Shown in pieces: positions 25,682 through 34,765 of a stretch of 64,000 nucleotides of DNA. The notes below the pieces were generated by a model. That model was not told the origin of the DNA, searched no databases, and saw only the letters and a list, made by a program, of their open reading frames with translations. The stretch is from Chitinophagales bacterium (lineage in GTDB: Bacteria; Bacteroidota; Bacteroidia; Chitinophagales; Chitinophagaceae), in contig JAFLBM010000009.1 of the NCBI GenBank assembly GCA_017303455.1, forward strand, positions 105,758 through 169,757, given 5' to 3'. Position 1 is the stretch's first letter, and each line of letters starts with the position of its first letter. The position numbers and the translations under genes were made by a program.

Positions 25682-25706
25682 ACCGCAATTAACACAATGC
25701 GGTATG
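25679..25706. promoter_or_regulatory. Dyad over the xre start codon
   Basis: CATACCGCA (25679-25687) and TGCGGTATG (25698-25706) form perfect 9-base arms with a 10-base spacer. The first arm contains the complement of the ATG of the Xre gene, so a repressor bound here, or an mRNA hairpin, would block its expression. The loop side carries no purine-rich ribosome site. Confidence 0.6.
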
Positions 25707-26030
25707 CATAAATAACTTAATGTAAATACCTTATAATAATAAACATAATTAAATGAGGTAAATTTAAGTTTTATTTTTATATTCGTATCTGAAGTTAATT
25801 TTGCGAATTCTTCATAAATGAATTTGAAGCTTTCGCTTTGAGTCTTGTACTGAAACGTAGGAATTTCTATGACACAAGATGATAAGCAAGAGCTCACGTT
25901 TCGGCGTGGGCTCCCTTATTAGTGTCAGGGCCTCCTACGGCCTCAGTACGGTAAGTGGAGTTCCACGTCATTTTTTTTGAATGAACCCCGCTCATAGACT
26001 CCCCCGAAATGTCATCATTGATATGCAATA
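25707..26030. other. Non-coding stretch between divergent genes
   Basis: No convincing gene is seen. The left part is AT-rich and should hold the minus-strand promoter of the Xre cluster. A hairpin lies at 25890-25913 (GAGCTCACG pairing with CGTGGGCTC, one G-T pair) and is followed by CCTTATT on the plus strand. A short GTGGAGTTCCAC palindrome follows at about 25957-25968. The role of these dyads is unclear; a terminator or repeat-derived element is possible. Confidence 0.4.
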
Positions 26031-26567
26031 TTGCTTCGACTGAGCGGAACACTTGACCCTTTATTTGCTGACTCCTTCCAGCAGGGAGAGGAGGCTGCTT
26101 TTGACTGCCTGTTCCGGGAATACTTCCCTTCGCTTGCCTATTTTGCCAACCGTATCGTCTCCAACCCCGCTACAGCCGAAGACCTGGTGCAGGATTGTTT
26201 TGTGCAACTATGGCAGCGCCGTGACAGGCTTAGCCATGTAAAAGCCATTAAAAGCTACTTGTACACTTCCGTGCGGAACAAGTGCCTGAAATTTCTGGAA
26301 CAACAAAAAAGACAGGCAACATTCAATGAGCCGGATAAAGCCGATCCCGGCATTGAAGATGTTGTTATAGCGGCGGAAACAGCCCGTGAACTTTACCAGT
26401 TTATTGAAACCCTCTCCCCGGCCCTGCAGCAGGTGATCCGGCTTTACTACTTAGAGGGCAAATCCAACAGGGAAATAGCCCAACAACTCCAAATTGAACC
26501 CGATACCGTCACCCGGCAGCGTCTACGGGCCATCATGGCACTTAGGAAAACTAAAATTTCACTTTGA
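26031..26567 (+). CDS. ECF sigma factor (FecI-like)
   Basis: A 178-residue sigma factor with region 2 (FDCLFREYFPSLAYFANRIV, ATAEDLVQDCFVQLWQR) and region 4 (LSPALQQVIRLYYLEGKSNR, EIAQQLQIEPDTV). The only in-frame start near the fold is a TTG at 26031, because a stop codon lies at 26019-26021; an unusual start or a small sequence error is possible. It is followed by a FecR-type anti-sigma factor and a SusC receptor with an STN domain, the classic surface-signalling set. It probably directs transcription of the susCD genes downstream. Confidence 0.87.
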   Translation: MLRLSGTLDPLFADSFQQGEEAAFDCLFREYFPSLAYFANRIVSNPATAEDLVQDCFVQLWQRRDRLSHVKAIKSYLYTSVRNKCLKFLEQQKRQATFNEPDKADPGIEDVVIAAETARELYQFIETLSPALQQVIRLYYLEGKSNREIAQQLQIEPDTVTRQRLRAIMALRKTKISL

Positions 26568-26664
26568 TTAGCTAATTGTCAGAAAAAAAACCGGGATTCG
26601 TATGTCCGGCATTTTGTCCTTTCCGGATCATATACCTACGGCGCCTAATTATTAAATTTATTAT

Positions 26665-27831
26665 ATGAAAGCTTTGGTACCATACCAGGCGGAACTTGAA
26701 AACAATTTCCGGGCGGCATACCTTATCAGTCAGTTCATCCAGGAAACTATTTCTGAAGAAGATGAAGAGGAACTGGACCGGTGGATGCAGCAAAATGAAC
26801 GAAACATAAAAATCTTCGAGGACCTTACCGATGAATCCATGGTCCATGAATTTTTGAAATGGTATGCTGATCGTGATACAGAACGGAGCCTGCAGGAGGT
26901 CAAGCAACGATTACAATTTACCAGGCCTTCGAGAGTGATACCCATTTGGCGATACGCCGCGGCAGCTTGCGTAATCTTATTATTGGGCACAGGCATTTAC
27001 TATTTTGGTTTGCGGGGTCAGGATTCACCGGCTTCTTCAAACCCTTCTGAGATTGCTGATATTTCGCCGGGGAAAGCATCCGCCACACTGACACTGCCCA
27101 ATGGAAATAAAATTGATCTAACCAACCTGCGGGATACTATCATCAATAGAGAAGTTCGGATTGAGAATGGCGTGGTGGTGTACAGCAATACTGTTTCTGA
27201 TCCTGAAATGCATGAGATCAGCATACCCCGCAAAGGCTTTTATGAACTCGTTTTACCGGATGGCAGTAAGGCCTGGATTAATTCCAGTTCCTCTATCCGG
27301 TATCCTTCCCGGTTTACAGGTAACGAACGGCGGGTTACAGTAACAGGAGAAACTTATTTTGAAGTCGCCAAAGATGCTGCTCATCCCTTTATTGTTTCGA
27401 TAGAAGGGGTTGATATTACAGCTATCGGCACCGCTTTTAATGTTAATGCTTATCCCAATGAGGATGGATTACGAATTACCCTGACCGAAGGAAGAATAAA
27501 TGTCAATGCTTCCCAGCGAAATGAACAACTGTTACCGGGACAACAAATAATTCTACGGCCGGGCGAATGGGAGATCAGAACGGTTGATATTTCCCCCGTC
27601 ATTGCCTGGACAAAAAACCAATTTAAATTAAAGAACAGCAGCATTGAAGAAGTGATGCGGATGGCCGAACGGTGGTACGATGCAAAGATTATTTATAAAG
27701 GTAAAGTAACCGATCATTTTACCGGAACCATTGACCGGAATGTACCCATTTCCCAACTGCTGAAATTATTGGAAGCAACCGGGCAGGTACATTTTCAAAT
27801 TGAAGGTGAAACCATTATTGTCACTCAGTAA
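26665..27831 (+). CDS. FecR-type anti-sigma factor
   Basis: A 388-residue membrane protein. The N-terminal cytosolic part binds the sigma factor (LISQFIQETISEEDEEELDR). One transmembrane helix spans about residues 94-112 (YAAAACVILLLGTGIYYFGL). The periplasmic FecR domain follows (GFYELVLPDGSKAWINSSSS, VTGETYFEVAKDAAHPF, GTAFNVNAY), then a C-terminal DUF4974 domain (FKLKNSSIEEVMRMAERWYD). It should receive a signal from the STN domain of the SusC receptor and release or activate the sigma factor. Confidence 0.9.
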   Translation: MKALVPYQAELENNFRAAYLISQFIQETISEEDEEELDRWMQQNERNIKIFEDLTDESMVHEFLKWYADRDTERSLQEVKQRLQFTRPSRVIPIWRYAAAACVILLLGTGIYYFGLRGQDSPASSNPSEIADISPGKASATLTLPNGNKIDLTNLRDTIINREVRIENGVVVYSNTVSDPEMHEISIPRKGFYELVLPDGSKAWINSSSSIRYPSRFTGNERRVTVTGETYFEVAKDAAHPFIVSIEGVDITAIGTAFNVNAYPNEDGLRITLTEGRINVNASQRNEQLLPGQQIILRPGEWEIRTVDISPVIAWTKNQFKLKNSSIEEVMRMAERWYDAKIIYKGKVTDHFTGTIDRNVPISQLLKLLEATGQVHFQIEGETIIVTQ

Positions 27832-27941
27832 AGTAGCCCCATAAAAAAAACCGGGTTGTGCGCTAACACTCCCCGGCGTGTCTGGGTTACCCCAACTATA
27901 TCGCGGAAACGATTATTGATTAACCCAAACAACCCAAAGCT

Positions 27942-30900
27942 ATGCTTTTAACCCCGAATTTGAGTAGCCGGTTCTTGCGCAAAGTGCTACTATTAGTTTT
28001 CCTTTTTGTGTCACTCAATGGGGTGGCACAAACATTTTCGTTGTCCTTTCAACGAGCATCTCTTGCCAAAGTTTTTTCTCAAATTGAACAACGTAGTGAG
28101 TACCGATTTTTGTACTCCGAAGAAGTACTGGCCCTTGGCAACCCGGTTACTTTTACTGTCAACAACGCCGCTCTTGATTCCATTCTCCGGTTATGCTTTT
28201 ACCAGCAGCCGCTTGGCTATACCATCGAAGGAAAACATATCATTGTAAAGAAAAAGATTATTGAAAAACCAGCCCCATTTGTACGGGACTTTCGTGGAAA
28301 GGTGGTTGATATGCAAAATGAGCCTCTTGCCGGTATTTCTATTACCATCAAACAAACCGGAGCAGCAACTGCCACTGATGCTTTTGGTGAATTCGTACTA
28401 CTGAATGTACCCATGAAAGCCACTTTGCTTGTTACCGGTGTGGAAATTGTACCACAGGAGATTGCAGCCAGCCAAAACGGGTATCAATTAATTGTTGTGC
28501 AGCAGCGGATGAGTGTTTTGGATGAGACATTCGTTATTGCTTACGGCAAGTCAAATAAGCGTTCTTCTACAGGCACGGTAAGCAGCGTCAAGAAAAGTGA
28601 AATCAGCAAACAGCCTGTACAAAACATTTTATCCGTTTTAGCTGGCAGGGTTTCCGGGTTACAGGTAACTACTGTTTCTGGTGCACCCGGTACCAGTATT
28701 AATCTTCAATTAAGAGGAATTAACAGCATTGCCAACGGCTCCGATCCTATGATCGTAATAGACGGTATTCCGTATCCTTCGCAGACACTTAATGGTATCA
28801 TTGGTGGCGGTGCAGGAACCTCCTCCAGCCCGCTGAATACTTTGAATCCTTCCGATATCGAAAGTATAGAGATATTAAAAGATGCAGATGCCACCGCCAT
28901 ATACGGTTCAAGAGGGGCAAATGGGGTTATTTTAATTAGTACGGTAAAAGGTAAAGCCGGGAAGACTTCTGTTTCTGCGAATTTCTATCACGGATTTGGA
29001 AGGATTACCCGGCAAATGGAATTGCTGAATACCAGGGACTACCTGATGATGCGAAGGGAGGCGTTTGCCAATGATGGAGCTAACCCCACCACCGCAAACG
29101 CCCCAGATCTGTTACTATGGGACACAACCCGGCAAACTAACTGGCAATCGGTTCTCCTGGGTAACAGTATGCACTCAACAGATGCAAAGGTGAATATAAG
29201 CGGCGGATCAGAACAAACACAGTTTGTTTTTGGCCTGGGCTATCATAGAGAAACTACTGTATTTCCCGGAGATTTCGGAGATAATCGAAAGACTTCCAAT
29301 CTGAATGTCTCGCACCAGTCAGCCGATAAACGATTTCAATTGTCTGTTTCTGCAACATTTGCTGACTATAAAAACATCTTGCCGCAGCAGGATCTGGTAA
29401 GCGCCATAACGTTGGCACCAAATTCTCCCAAACTCTATAATAGTGACGGGTCACTGAATTGGGAAAATGGTACTTGGACAAACCCACTTAGCAGGACTGA
29501 AGCCCTGTTTACAACGCAAACCACCAACCTTATTTCCAATATATCGGCCTCCTATAAATCGAGAAAGGGACTTTCGATTAAATTCAACGGAGGATATAAC
29601 CGGCTGGATAATAACGATCATTCGGCAACCCCTAAAACGGCATTTAATCCTGCTTCAAATCCTGTTTCCACTGCTCAGTTTGGGAATAAGCGCATCAGTA
29701 CACTGATAGGAGAACCTCAACTCGAATATTTCAAAAAATTCGGGGAGAATGAGGTTTCTATTTTGGCCGGAGCTACGTTTCAAAAGAGCTCACAGTATTT
29801 TTTATACCAAAGAGGAACGGGTTACAATAGTGATGCCTTACTCAATAGCCTGAGAGCTGCATCACAGGTCAGCGTACTTTCAGAGGGAGACCTGGAGTAC
29901 CGCTATATAGGATTATTTAGCAGGATCAAACTGGACCTGCAACGTAAATATCTTTTCACTTTTACACTTCGCAGGGACGGTTCGAGCCGGTATGGAGATG
30001 AAAACAAGTTTTCAACTTTTGGCTCTATAGGAGCCGGCTGGGTGTTTACTAATGGAAAATTATTCAAAAATCAAAAGCTTCTAAGCTTCGGAAAACTAAA
30101 AGGAAGCGCTGGTATTACCGGTAATGACCAGATAGGAGATTACAGGTACCTGAACCTTTATACTACTTATACCAGTTCCTATCTAAATTCCACCGTTTTC
30201 TATCCAGAACAACTTTATAACCCGGTTTTTGGCTGGGAGAAAGTACGAAAACTGGAAGGCTCATTGGAGTTGGGTTTCCTCAATGACCGATTATTATTTA
30301 CCCTTAATTACTATCACAATACCACCTCCAATCAACTCGTCAACTATCCGCTTCCGGGTACAACAGGGTTTTCTGCCATTGTAAAAAACATACCGGCTGT
30401 TATCCGGAATACAGGATTTGAACTTGAATTTCAGGCAAAGGTTCTTCAAACAAAGCGGGTCACTTGGAATAGTTCATTTAATATCACTTTACCCCGCAAC
30501 AAACTTATCTCGTTTGAAAATCTATCCACTTCGAGCTACGCCAATCGTTATGTTATAGGTGAACCGCTTACCATAGCAAAACGATATAAATGGCTTGGAG
30601 TAAATCCTGCAACCGGCAATCATCAATTTGAAGATTTTAACCAGGATGGTCTAATATCCGCCTCGGGTGATCTGCAGCAAAGTGTTTTTACAGGTCAACA
30701 CTATTTTGGTGGAATGCAACACTCTATTAGTTCAGGCCGTTGGCAGTTTAGTGTTCTTTGCCAGTTTGCTTCGGTCCCTAATGCAGCTAACTACCTGACA
30801 GCATTTTTACGCCCCGGCTTATTAATGAATCAACCTGTTGCGGTTCTTGGCAGGTGGCAAAAACCCGGCGACATTACTGAAGTGCAGCGATTTGCCAATA

Positions 30901-31175
30901 CAACAGGAGGTTCCAATACTGCTTTTACTAATTACCGGCAAAGTGATGCAGCCTATAGTAATGCGTCATTTATACGGTTTAAAAATGCCATGATCAGTTT
31001 CAATGTTTTCAGGCCAAATAAACAACCCAAAATGTTACAGGAATTCAATGTGTTTTTAAAAGCCAATAACCTGTTTACTATTACCCGGTATAAAGGATTA
31101 GACCCGGAAACGCTAACCTTACTGATGCCACCTATCCGCCTGGTCACAGGGGGCTTTCAAATCATCTTTAAATAA
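27942..31175 (+). CDS. SusC/RagA-type TonB-dependent receptor with STN domain
   Basis: A 1,077-residue outer-membrane receptor. In order: signal peptide, STN signalling domain (LSFQRASLAKVFSQIEQRSE), carboxypeptidase-like repeat (RGKVVDMQNEPLAGISITIK), plug (ILSVLAGRVSGLQVTT, VIDGIPYP, LKDADATAIYGSRGANGV) and a long barrel ending in GGFQIIFK. The STN domain ties it to the FecI/FecR pair upstream. It works with the SusD lipoprotein encoded 6 bases downstream to import an oligomer; since no glycosidase is nearby while a thioredoxin-fold protein is, a peptide-like or other non-glycan ligand is possible. Confidence 0.92.
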   Translation: MLLTPNLSSRFLRKVLLLVFLFVSLNGVAQTFSLSFQRASLAKVFSQIEQRSEYRFLYSEEVLALGNPVTFTVNNAALDSILRLCFYQQPLGYTIEGKHIIVKKKIIEKPAPFVRDFRGKVVDMQNEPLAGISITIKQTGAATATDAFGEFVLLNVPMKATLLVTGVEIVPQEIAASQNGYQLIVVQQRMSVLDETFVIAYGKSNKRSSTGTVSSVKKSEISKQPVQNILSVLAGRVSGLQVTTVSGAPGTSINLQLRGINSIANGSDPMIVIDGIPYPSQTLNGIIGGGAGTSSSPLNTLNPSDIESIEILKDADATAIYGSRGANGVILISTVKGKAGKTSVSANFYHGFGRITRQMELLNTRDYLMMRREAFANDGANPTTANAPDLLLWDTTRQTNWQSVLLGNSMHSTDAKVNISGGSEQTQFVFGLGYHRETTVFPGDFGDNRKTSNLNVSHQSADKRFQLSVSATFADYKNILPQQDLVSAITLAPNSPKLYNSDGSLNWENGTWTNPLSRTEALFTTQTTNLISNISASYKSRKGLSIKFNGGYNRLDNNDHSATPKTAFNPASNPVSTAQFGNKRISTLIGEPQLEYFKKFGENEVSILAGATFQKSSQYFLYQRGTGYNSDALLNSLRAASQVSVLSEGDLEYRYIGLFSRIKLDLQRKYLFTFTLRRDGSSRYGDENKFSTFGSIGAGWVFTNGKLFKNQKLLSFGKLKGSAGITGNDQIGDYRYLNLYTTYTSSYLNSTVFYPEQLYNPVFGWEKVRKLEGSLELGFLNDRLLFTLNYYHNTTSNQLVNYPLPGTTGFSAIVKNIPAVIRNTGFELEFQAKVLQTKRVTWNSSFNITLPRNKLISFENLSTSSYANRYVIGEPLTIAKRYKWLGVNPATGNHQFEDFNQDGLISASGDLQQSVFTGQHYFGGMQHSISSGRWQFSVLCQFASVPNAANYLTAFLRPGLLMNQPVAVLGRWQKPGDITEVQRFANTTGGSNTAFTNYRQSDAAYSNASFIRFKNAMISFNVFRPNKQPKMLQEFNVFLKANNLFTITRYKGLDPETLTLLMPPIRLVTGGFQIIFK

Positions 31176-31181
31176 ATTGTT

Positions 31182-32546
31182 ATGAAATTATTATTCCTAT
31201 ATATCGCAGTAGCCTTATCAATAACATCCTGTAAAAAATTTGTAGATATTGATCCACCGTCCACACAACTTGTATCGGAGACCGTTTTTGCCAGAGATCA
31301 AACGGCTATAGCCGCTCAATTGGCAATTTATGCCCGCATGGAAGGAGATGGACTTGTTTATCAGCAAATCTTATATCCCGGACTTTCAGCTGATGAGTTT
31401 TCGAATTATTCCACCGGCATTTTCAGTATTGACCTGGCCAATAATAACCTGACCAGTGAAAACTCCATTGTGCTAAATTTCTGGACAAACTATTATAAGT
31501 ATATCTACCAGGCTAATGCTGTCATAGAAGGGGTTTCCAACTCAGCTACTATTAGCGAAACGGTCAGGCAGCAACTCCTGGGTGAGTCTAGGTTTGTACG
31601 GGCTTTCTGTCATTATTATCTTATATCTCTGTTTGGTGATATACCAATTGTACAGAGCACAGACTATCGGATCAATTCTCAGTTATCCCGGAGCCCAGTT
31701 ACAACAGTATTGGACTTTATTGAACAAGATTTAATTGCCGCAATTTCTCTGCTATCGACCAATTACCTTGATGCAGGAAATTTACCTTCCACTGAAAGGG
31801 TCCGGCCAAATAAGCATACTGCTCAGGCATTGCTGGCCCGGTTATATTTGCTGAAAGGTCAGTGGGGTAAAGCTGAGCAAAGTTCCACCGCCGTACTGAA
31901 TGGAAGTTACCAGTTGCTGACTAACCTGGACAATGTTTTTTTAAAGAACAGCAATGAAGCAATCTGGCAACTTCAGAGTGTTGTTCCCGGTTATAACAGT
32001 TACCCCGGAGCCCAACTCATCCTAACGACTACACCAAACGTAGTTGCTTTGGATACCAACCTTGTCAAATCATTTGTTGCAACTGACAAGCGCAAACAGC
32101 AATGGGTTAAGAGCATAACAGTATCCGGTAGAACCTATTATTACCCATTCAAATATAAGGTTCGTCAAAATGCTTCCAGCATTACGGAGTACAGTATGAT
32201 ATTCCGCTTATCAGAATTGTTTCTGCTTCGTGCAGAAGCACGATCCAGGTTAGGTGATCTTAATGGCGCTCATGCAGATTTAAATCAAATAAGAATCCGG
32301 GCTGGCCTTCCTGCATTGTCCGGTCTGACAGGTACTGTTTTAATAGACAGTATAATCCAGGAAAGGAAATTTGAACTATTTGCTGAGTCAGGAGACCGTT
32401 GGTTAACACTAAAACGGACTGGTGAAGTCAACAATGTTTTGCCTTTGATCAAAGGCAGTAACTGGAATTCAACAGATGCATTATATCCCATTCCTTTGGC
32501 AGAAATTCTAAAAAACAATCAGCTTACTCAAAACCCTGGCTATTGA
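31182..32546 (+). CDS. SusD/RagB-family ligand-binding lipoprotein
   Basis: A 454-residue lipoprotein with lipobox SITSC and the N-terminal KKFVDIDPPSTQL typical of SusD/RagB proteins. TPR-like helices and the conserved RAFCHYYLISLFGDIPIV and SEIFLLRAEA-like (SELFLLRAEARSRLGDLNGA) segments are present, with a C-terminal PLAEILKNNQLTQNPGY, the family's usual ending. It forms the lid on the SusC receptor at the cell surface. Its gene is 6 bases after susC and 34 before the thioredoxin-fold gene. Confidence 0.92.
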   Translation: MKLLFLYIAVALSITSCKKFVDIDPPSTQLVSETVFARDQTAIAAQLAIYARMEGDGLVYQQILYPGLSADEFSNYSTGIFSIDLANNNLTSENSIVLNFWTNYYKYIYQANAVIEGVSNSATISETVRQQLLGESRFVRAFCHYYLISLFGDIPIVQSTDYRINSQLSRSPVTTVLDFIEQDLIAAISLLSTNYLDAGNLPSTERVRPNKHTAQALLARLYLLKGQWGKAEQSSTAVLNGSYQLLTNLDNVFLKNSNEAIWQLQSVVPGYNSYPGAQLILTTTPNVVALDTNLVKSFVATDKRKQQWVKSITVSGRTYYYPFKYKVRQNASSITEYSMIFRLSELFLLRAEARSRLGDLNGAHADLNQIRIRAGLPALSGLTGTVLIDSIIQERKFELFAESGDRWLTLKRTGEVNNVLPLIKGSNWNSTDALYPIPLAEILKNNQLTQNPGY

Positions 32547-32580
32547 TAGGCCGCCTTCATTAATTAATTAAATCATACTT

Positions 32581-33843
32581 ATGCAACGTCTATTATTATG
32601 GACGCTATTATTAGCGTCTGGCTATACTTATGCCCAAAAAAATCCATTAACAGTGGGAAAGCCGTTCCCATACAGTGAAAAGTTTGTGATCTCTTATCCT
32701 GAGAGCCGGGTCAGATCAATTGAAGATTTCAGGGGAAAATATTTGCTGCTTGTCCTATTCGGTTCTGAATGTATTCAGAATTTTAAATATTTGCCCGGTT
32801 TGGATAGCCTGAGTAAAAAACACAAGGATCACTTAACTGTACTTCATATAGGAAGGAAGGATCATAAAATCGAAGATATGTATCGCAAATATCAGCGATA
32901 CTTCAATTTAGAGTTAGAGGTAGCATTCGACTCCATGAGTTTTCAAAAAATCAGAGTTTATTTTCTCCCCACTTATGTTTGGATTGGTGAAGATGGCCTT
33001 ATCAGGGGGGTTAGTGATCCCAGCGAGTTAACAAGTGATAATATGTCTACATTTTTATCAGGGAACCCGCTTCCGTTTGGAAGTGTTTCGATAGGGTTAT
33101 CTGACAAGACATCAAGTGAGTTATGCAACAAGGAATCTGATAGTGATTATCTTTTTCGCACAAAACTTGGAATTTGGAATAGTACTATTCCATATCATTT
33201 TCCCAGGAAACTTGCATTTGATTCCAATCATTTCCATGTTTCAGGCGTTTATTTGGACGGACTATACCGATACGCCTATTTCGGCACTGGTTTCTGGGAT
33301 TACGGCGATTCCCTCGACGGAAAGGCGTGGCTCTATCCCTTGTTAAATGGGGACTCTGTTTTTTCCTCACCGAAGAAGTATTGTTTTTCAGCCTCGTACA
33401 CAGGAACAAACCCGCCCGATTTGAGGTCAGTTTTAAAGTCCAACCTCGAAGAATATTTTGGTTACAAGGGAGAGATTGTCAGGAGATCGATGCCCTACTA
33501 TAGTGTTACCGTAGTTCCCGATAAAAAGGAAGAATTCCGCACCAAGGGCGAGAAAAAAGTGTGGAGGAATAACCATGCGCGGATATACCTCCGAAATGTT
33601 CCTATGGACCTCCTTATAGAAAGGATCGCTTATTACAATTACACAGGCGATAACAGGCTGGATATACCATTTATTGACGAAACAGGAATAGATTTTAATG
33701 TTGATGTTTCATTTGATGCAATACTCACGGTAAGGAATGAGTTTTTTGCCGCTCTCCGAAAAATTGGAATTATTGTAGAACTCAAAAGCAGGATCATGGA
33801 TGTGCTTATTCTTACTCCCAAAGAAAGTATTGCGATCCGGTAG
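32581..33843 (+). CDS. Thioredoxin-fold protein fused to a DUF3738-like domain
   Basis: A 420-residue secreted protein (signal SGYTYAQ). The N-terminal AhpC/TlpA-like fold has FRGKYLLLVLFGSECIQNF; only the first Cys of the usual CxxC remains, so it cannot do standard disulfide exchange alone. VYFLPTYVWIGEDGLI matches the cis-proline loop area. The C-terminal part (about residues 340-418), with IPFIDETGIDFNVDVSF and AALRKIGIIVEL, resembles the DUF3738/TIGR03435 domain. It is last in the sigma/anti-sigma/SusC/SusD operon and may handle a Cys-containing substrate brought in by the receptor. A strong terminator overlaps its stop codon. Confidence 0.75.
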   Translation: MQRLLLWTLLLASGYTYAQKNPLTVGKPFPYSEKFVISYPESRVRSIEDFRGKYLLLVLFGSECIQNFKYLPGLDSLSKKHKDHLTVLHIGRKDHKIEDMYRKYQRYFNLELEVAFDSMSFQKIRVYFLPTYVWIGEDGLIRGVSDPSELTSDNMSTFLSGNPLPFGSVSIGLSDKTSSELCNKESDSDYLFRTKLGIWNSTIPYHFPRKLAFDSNHFHVSGVYLDGLYRYAYFGTGFWDYGDSLDGKAWLYPLLNGDSVFSSPKKYCFSASYTGTNPPDLRSVLKSNLEEYFGYKGEIVRRSMPYYSVTVVPDKKEEFRTKGEKKVWRNNHARIYLRNVPMDLLIERIAYYNYTGDNRLDIPFIDETGIDFNVDVSFDAILTVRNEFFAALRKIGIIVELKSRIMDVLILTPKESIAIR

Positions 33844-33858
33844 ATCGCAATACTTTTT
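33824..33858. terminator. Strong terminator between convergent genes
   Basis: A perfect 14-base stem, AAAGTATTGCGATC (33824-33837) with GATCGCAATACTTT (33843-33856), encloses a 5-base loop and ends in TTTTT on the plus strand. It overlaps the TAG stop of the thioredoxin-fold gene. On the minus strand the stem is followed by TTTCTTT, so it may stop transcription from both sides. Confidence 0.85.
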
Positions 33859-33870
33859 CCCTGGAATTGG

Positions 33871-34116
33871 TTATTGCCACCTGTGAACATTTCCATTCAG
33901 ATAGATCAATTCGTTTTCATCATTGATCTCAATAACGCATTCATAGAGAGTACCCTGCGGGCAGTAGAAATTCACATCAATTTCCGGGGGTACATCCACC
34001 ATGCCGGTGCCATCATCATACTTATAATCCCCTACAGGCGCCTTTTCGATCTTGGTGAATGCGCTGAAACTGACAGCCATTACTATGGCGATCAGCACCA
34101 AATACATTTTTTTCAT
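33871..34116 (-). CDS. Small secreted protein, DUF6520-like
   Basis: An 81-residue protein with a clear signal peptide (MYLVLIAIVMAVSFSAFTK) and a short mature part with two cysteines (FYCPQGTLYECVIEIND). Length, signal and gene position beside a MauE-type membrane protein match the DUF6520 family of small exported Bacteroidota proteins, whose role is unknown. It faces the SusCD/thioredoxin operon and is transcribed from the same direction as the MauE gene 31 bases upstream of it. Confidence 0.65.
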   Translation of the reverse strand: MKKMYLVLIAIVMAVSFSAFTKIEKAPVGDYKYDDGTGMVDVPPEIDVNFYCPQGTLYECVIEINDENELIYLNGNVHRWQ

Positions 34117-34147
34117 TCTTGTTGCTTTAAGTTAAAAAATTCGCCTA

Positions 34148-34603
34148 CTATATCACAGGTATTCGGCTACTCCTGTTTATCATGATAAATTGTTTATTCC
34201 AGTAACAGGCTACTATTCCGGCCAGCAAGAACCCGCTGTTGAAGACCAGGTGCTCCTTCCAGTTCAATTGCTGGAGTACACCTCCGCAGGAACATGGGAG
34301 TTCTTTCATCGTTGCAAGTATAAATGCCACATACAAGGTGAAAATTCCCATTAAGCCTGTGCCGGTCAATAATCCGTATTGCCTTGTGCGGGGAGTGATC
34401 AGCAAAATGGCTATAGCTATTTCCATGGCTGGAATCATCCCGGCAAGAAGGGTAGCATAGGGGCGAAGTACCGGTGTATGCGACATTGAGCCGATAAAAA
34501 AAGGAATATCCTTGAACTTCATAATTGCCGTGTACAAAAAAAGCAGCACATAGATGGCTACGACAATTTCAATATACAAACGTCTTGGCTGCGTTCTTTT
34601 CAT
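34148..34603 (-). CDS. MauE/DoxX-like four-helix membrane protein
   Basis: A 151-residue inner-membrane protein with four hydrophobic helices (about 11-28, 48-68, 77-95 and 118-135). Between helices 3 and 4 it has PCSCGGVLQQLNWKEHLVFN, the conserved motif of MauE-like proteins in Bacteroidota. MauE is needed for disulfide formation in methylamine dehydrogenase; here the C-x-C pair and a neighbouring small two-cysteine secreted protein suggest a thiol-disulfide task. It shares an intergenic region with rteC, which runs the other way. Confidence 0.78.
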   Translation of the reverse strand: MKRTQPRRLYIEIVVAIYVLLFLYTAIMKFKDIPFFIGSMSHTPVLRPYATLLAGMIPAMEIAIAILLITPRTRQYGLLTGTGLMGIFTLYVAFILATMKELPCSCGGVLQQLNWKEHLVFNSGFLLAGIVACYWNKQFIMINRSSRIPVI

Positions 34604-34642
34604 TTGCTAAATCTCCACTATTGAATTTGCAGAATGGTTATT

Positions 34643-34691
34643 CAAAGTGAAAAGATAGTTGCGCTATTTGCCTACTGGGTTTTTCACTTTG
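34643..34691. promoter_or_regulatory. Inverted repeat between mauE-like gene and rteC
   Basis: CAAAGTGAAAA (34643-34653) and TTTTCACTTTG (34681-34691) are perfect 11-base arms with a 27-base spacer. They sit 74 bases before the rteC ATG and 39 bases before the MauE-like start, so they could be operator half-sites for either or both divergent genes. Confidence 0.5.
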
Positions 34692-34765
34692 CAATGCTAT
34701 TATATCGCTTTGGGCAACTACATGCTTTTATTGAGTTTCTATTTTTCGACCCTCATTAGTTCAGC

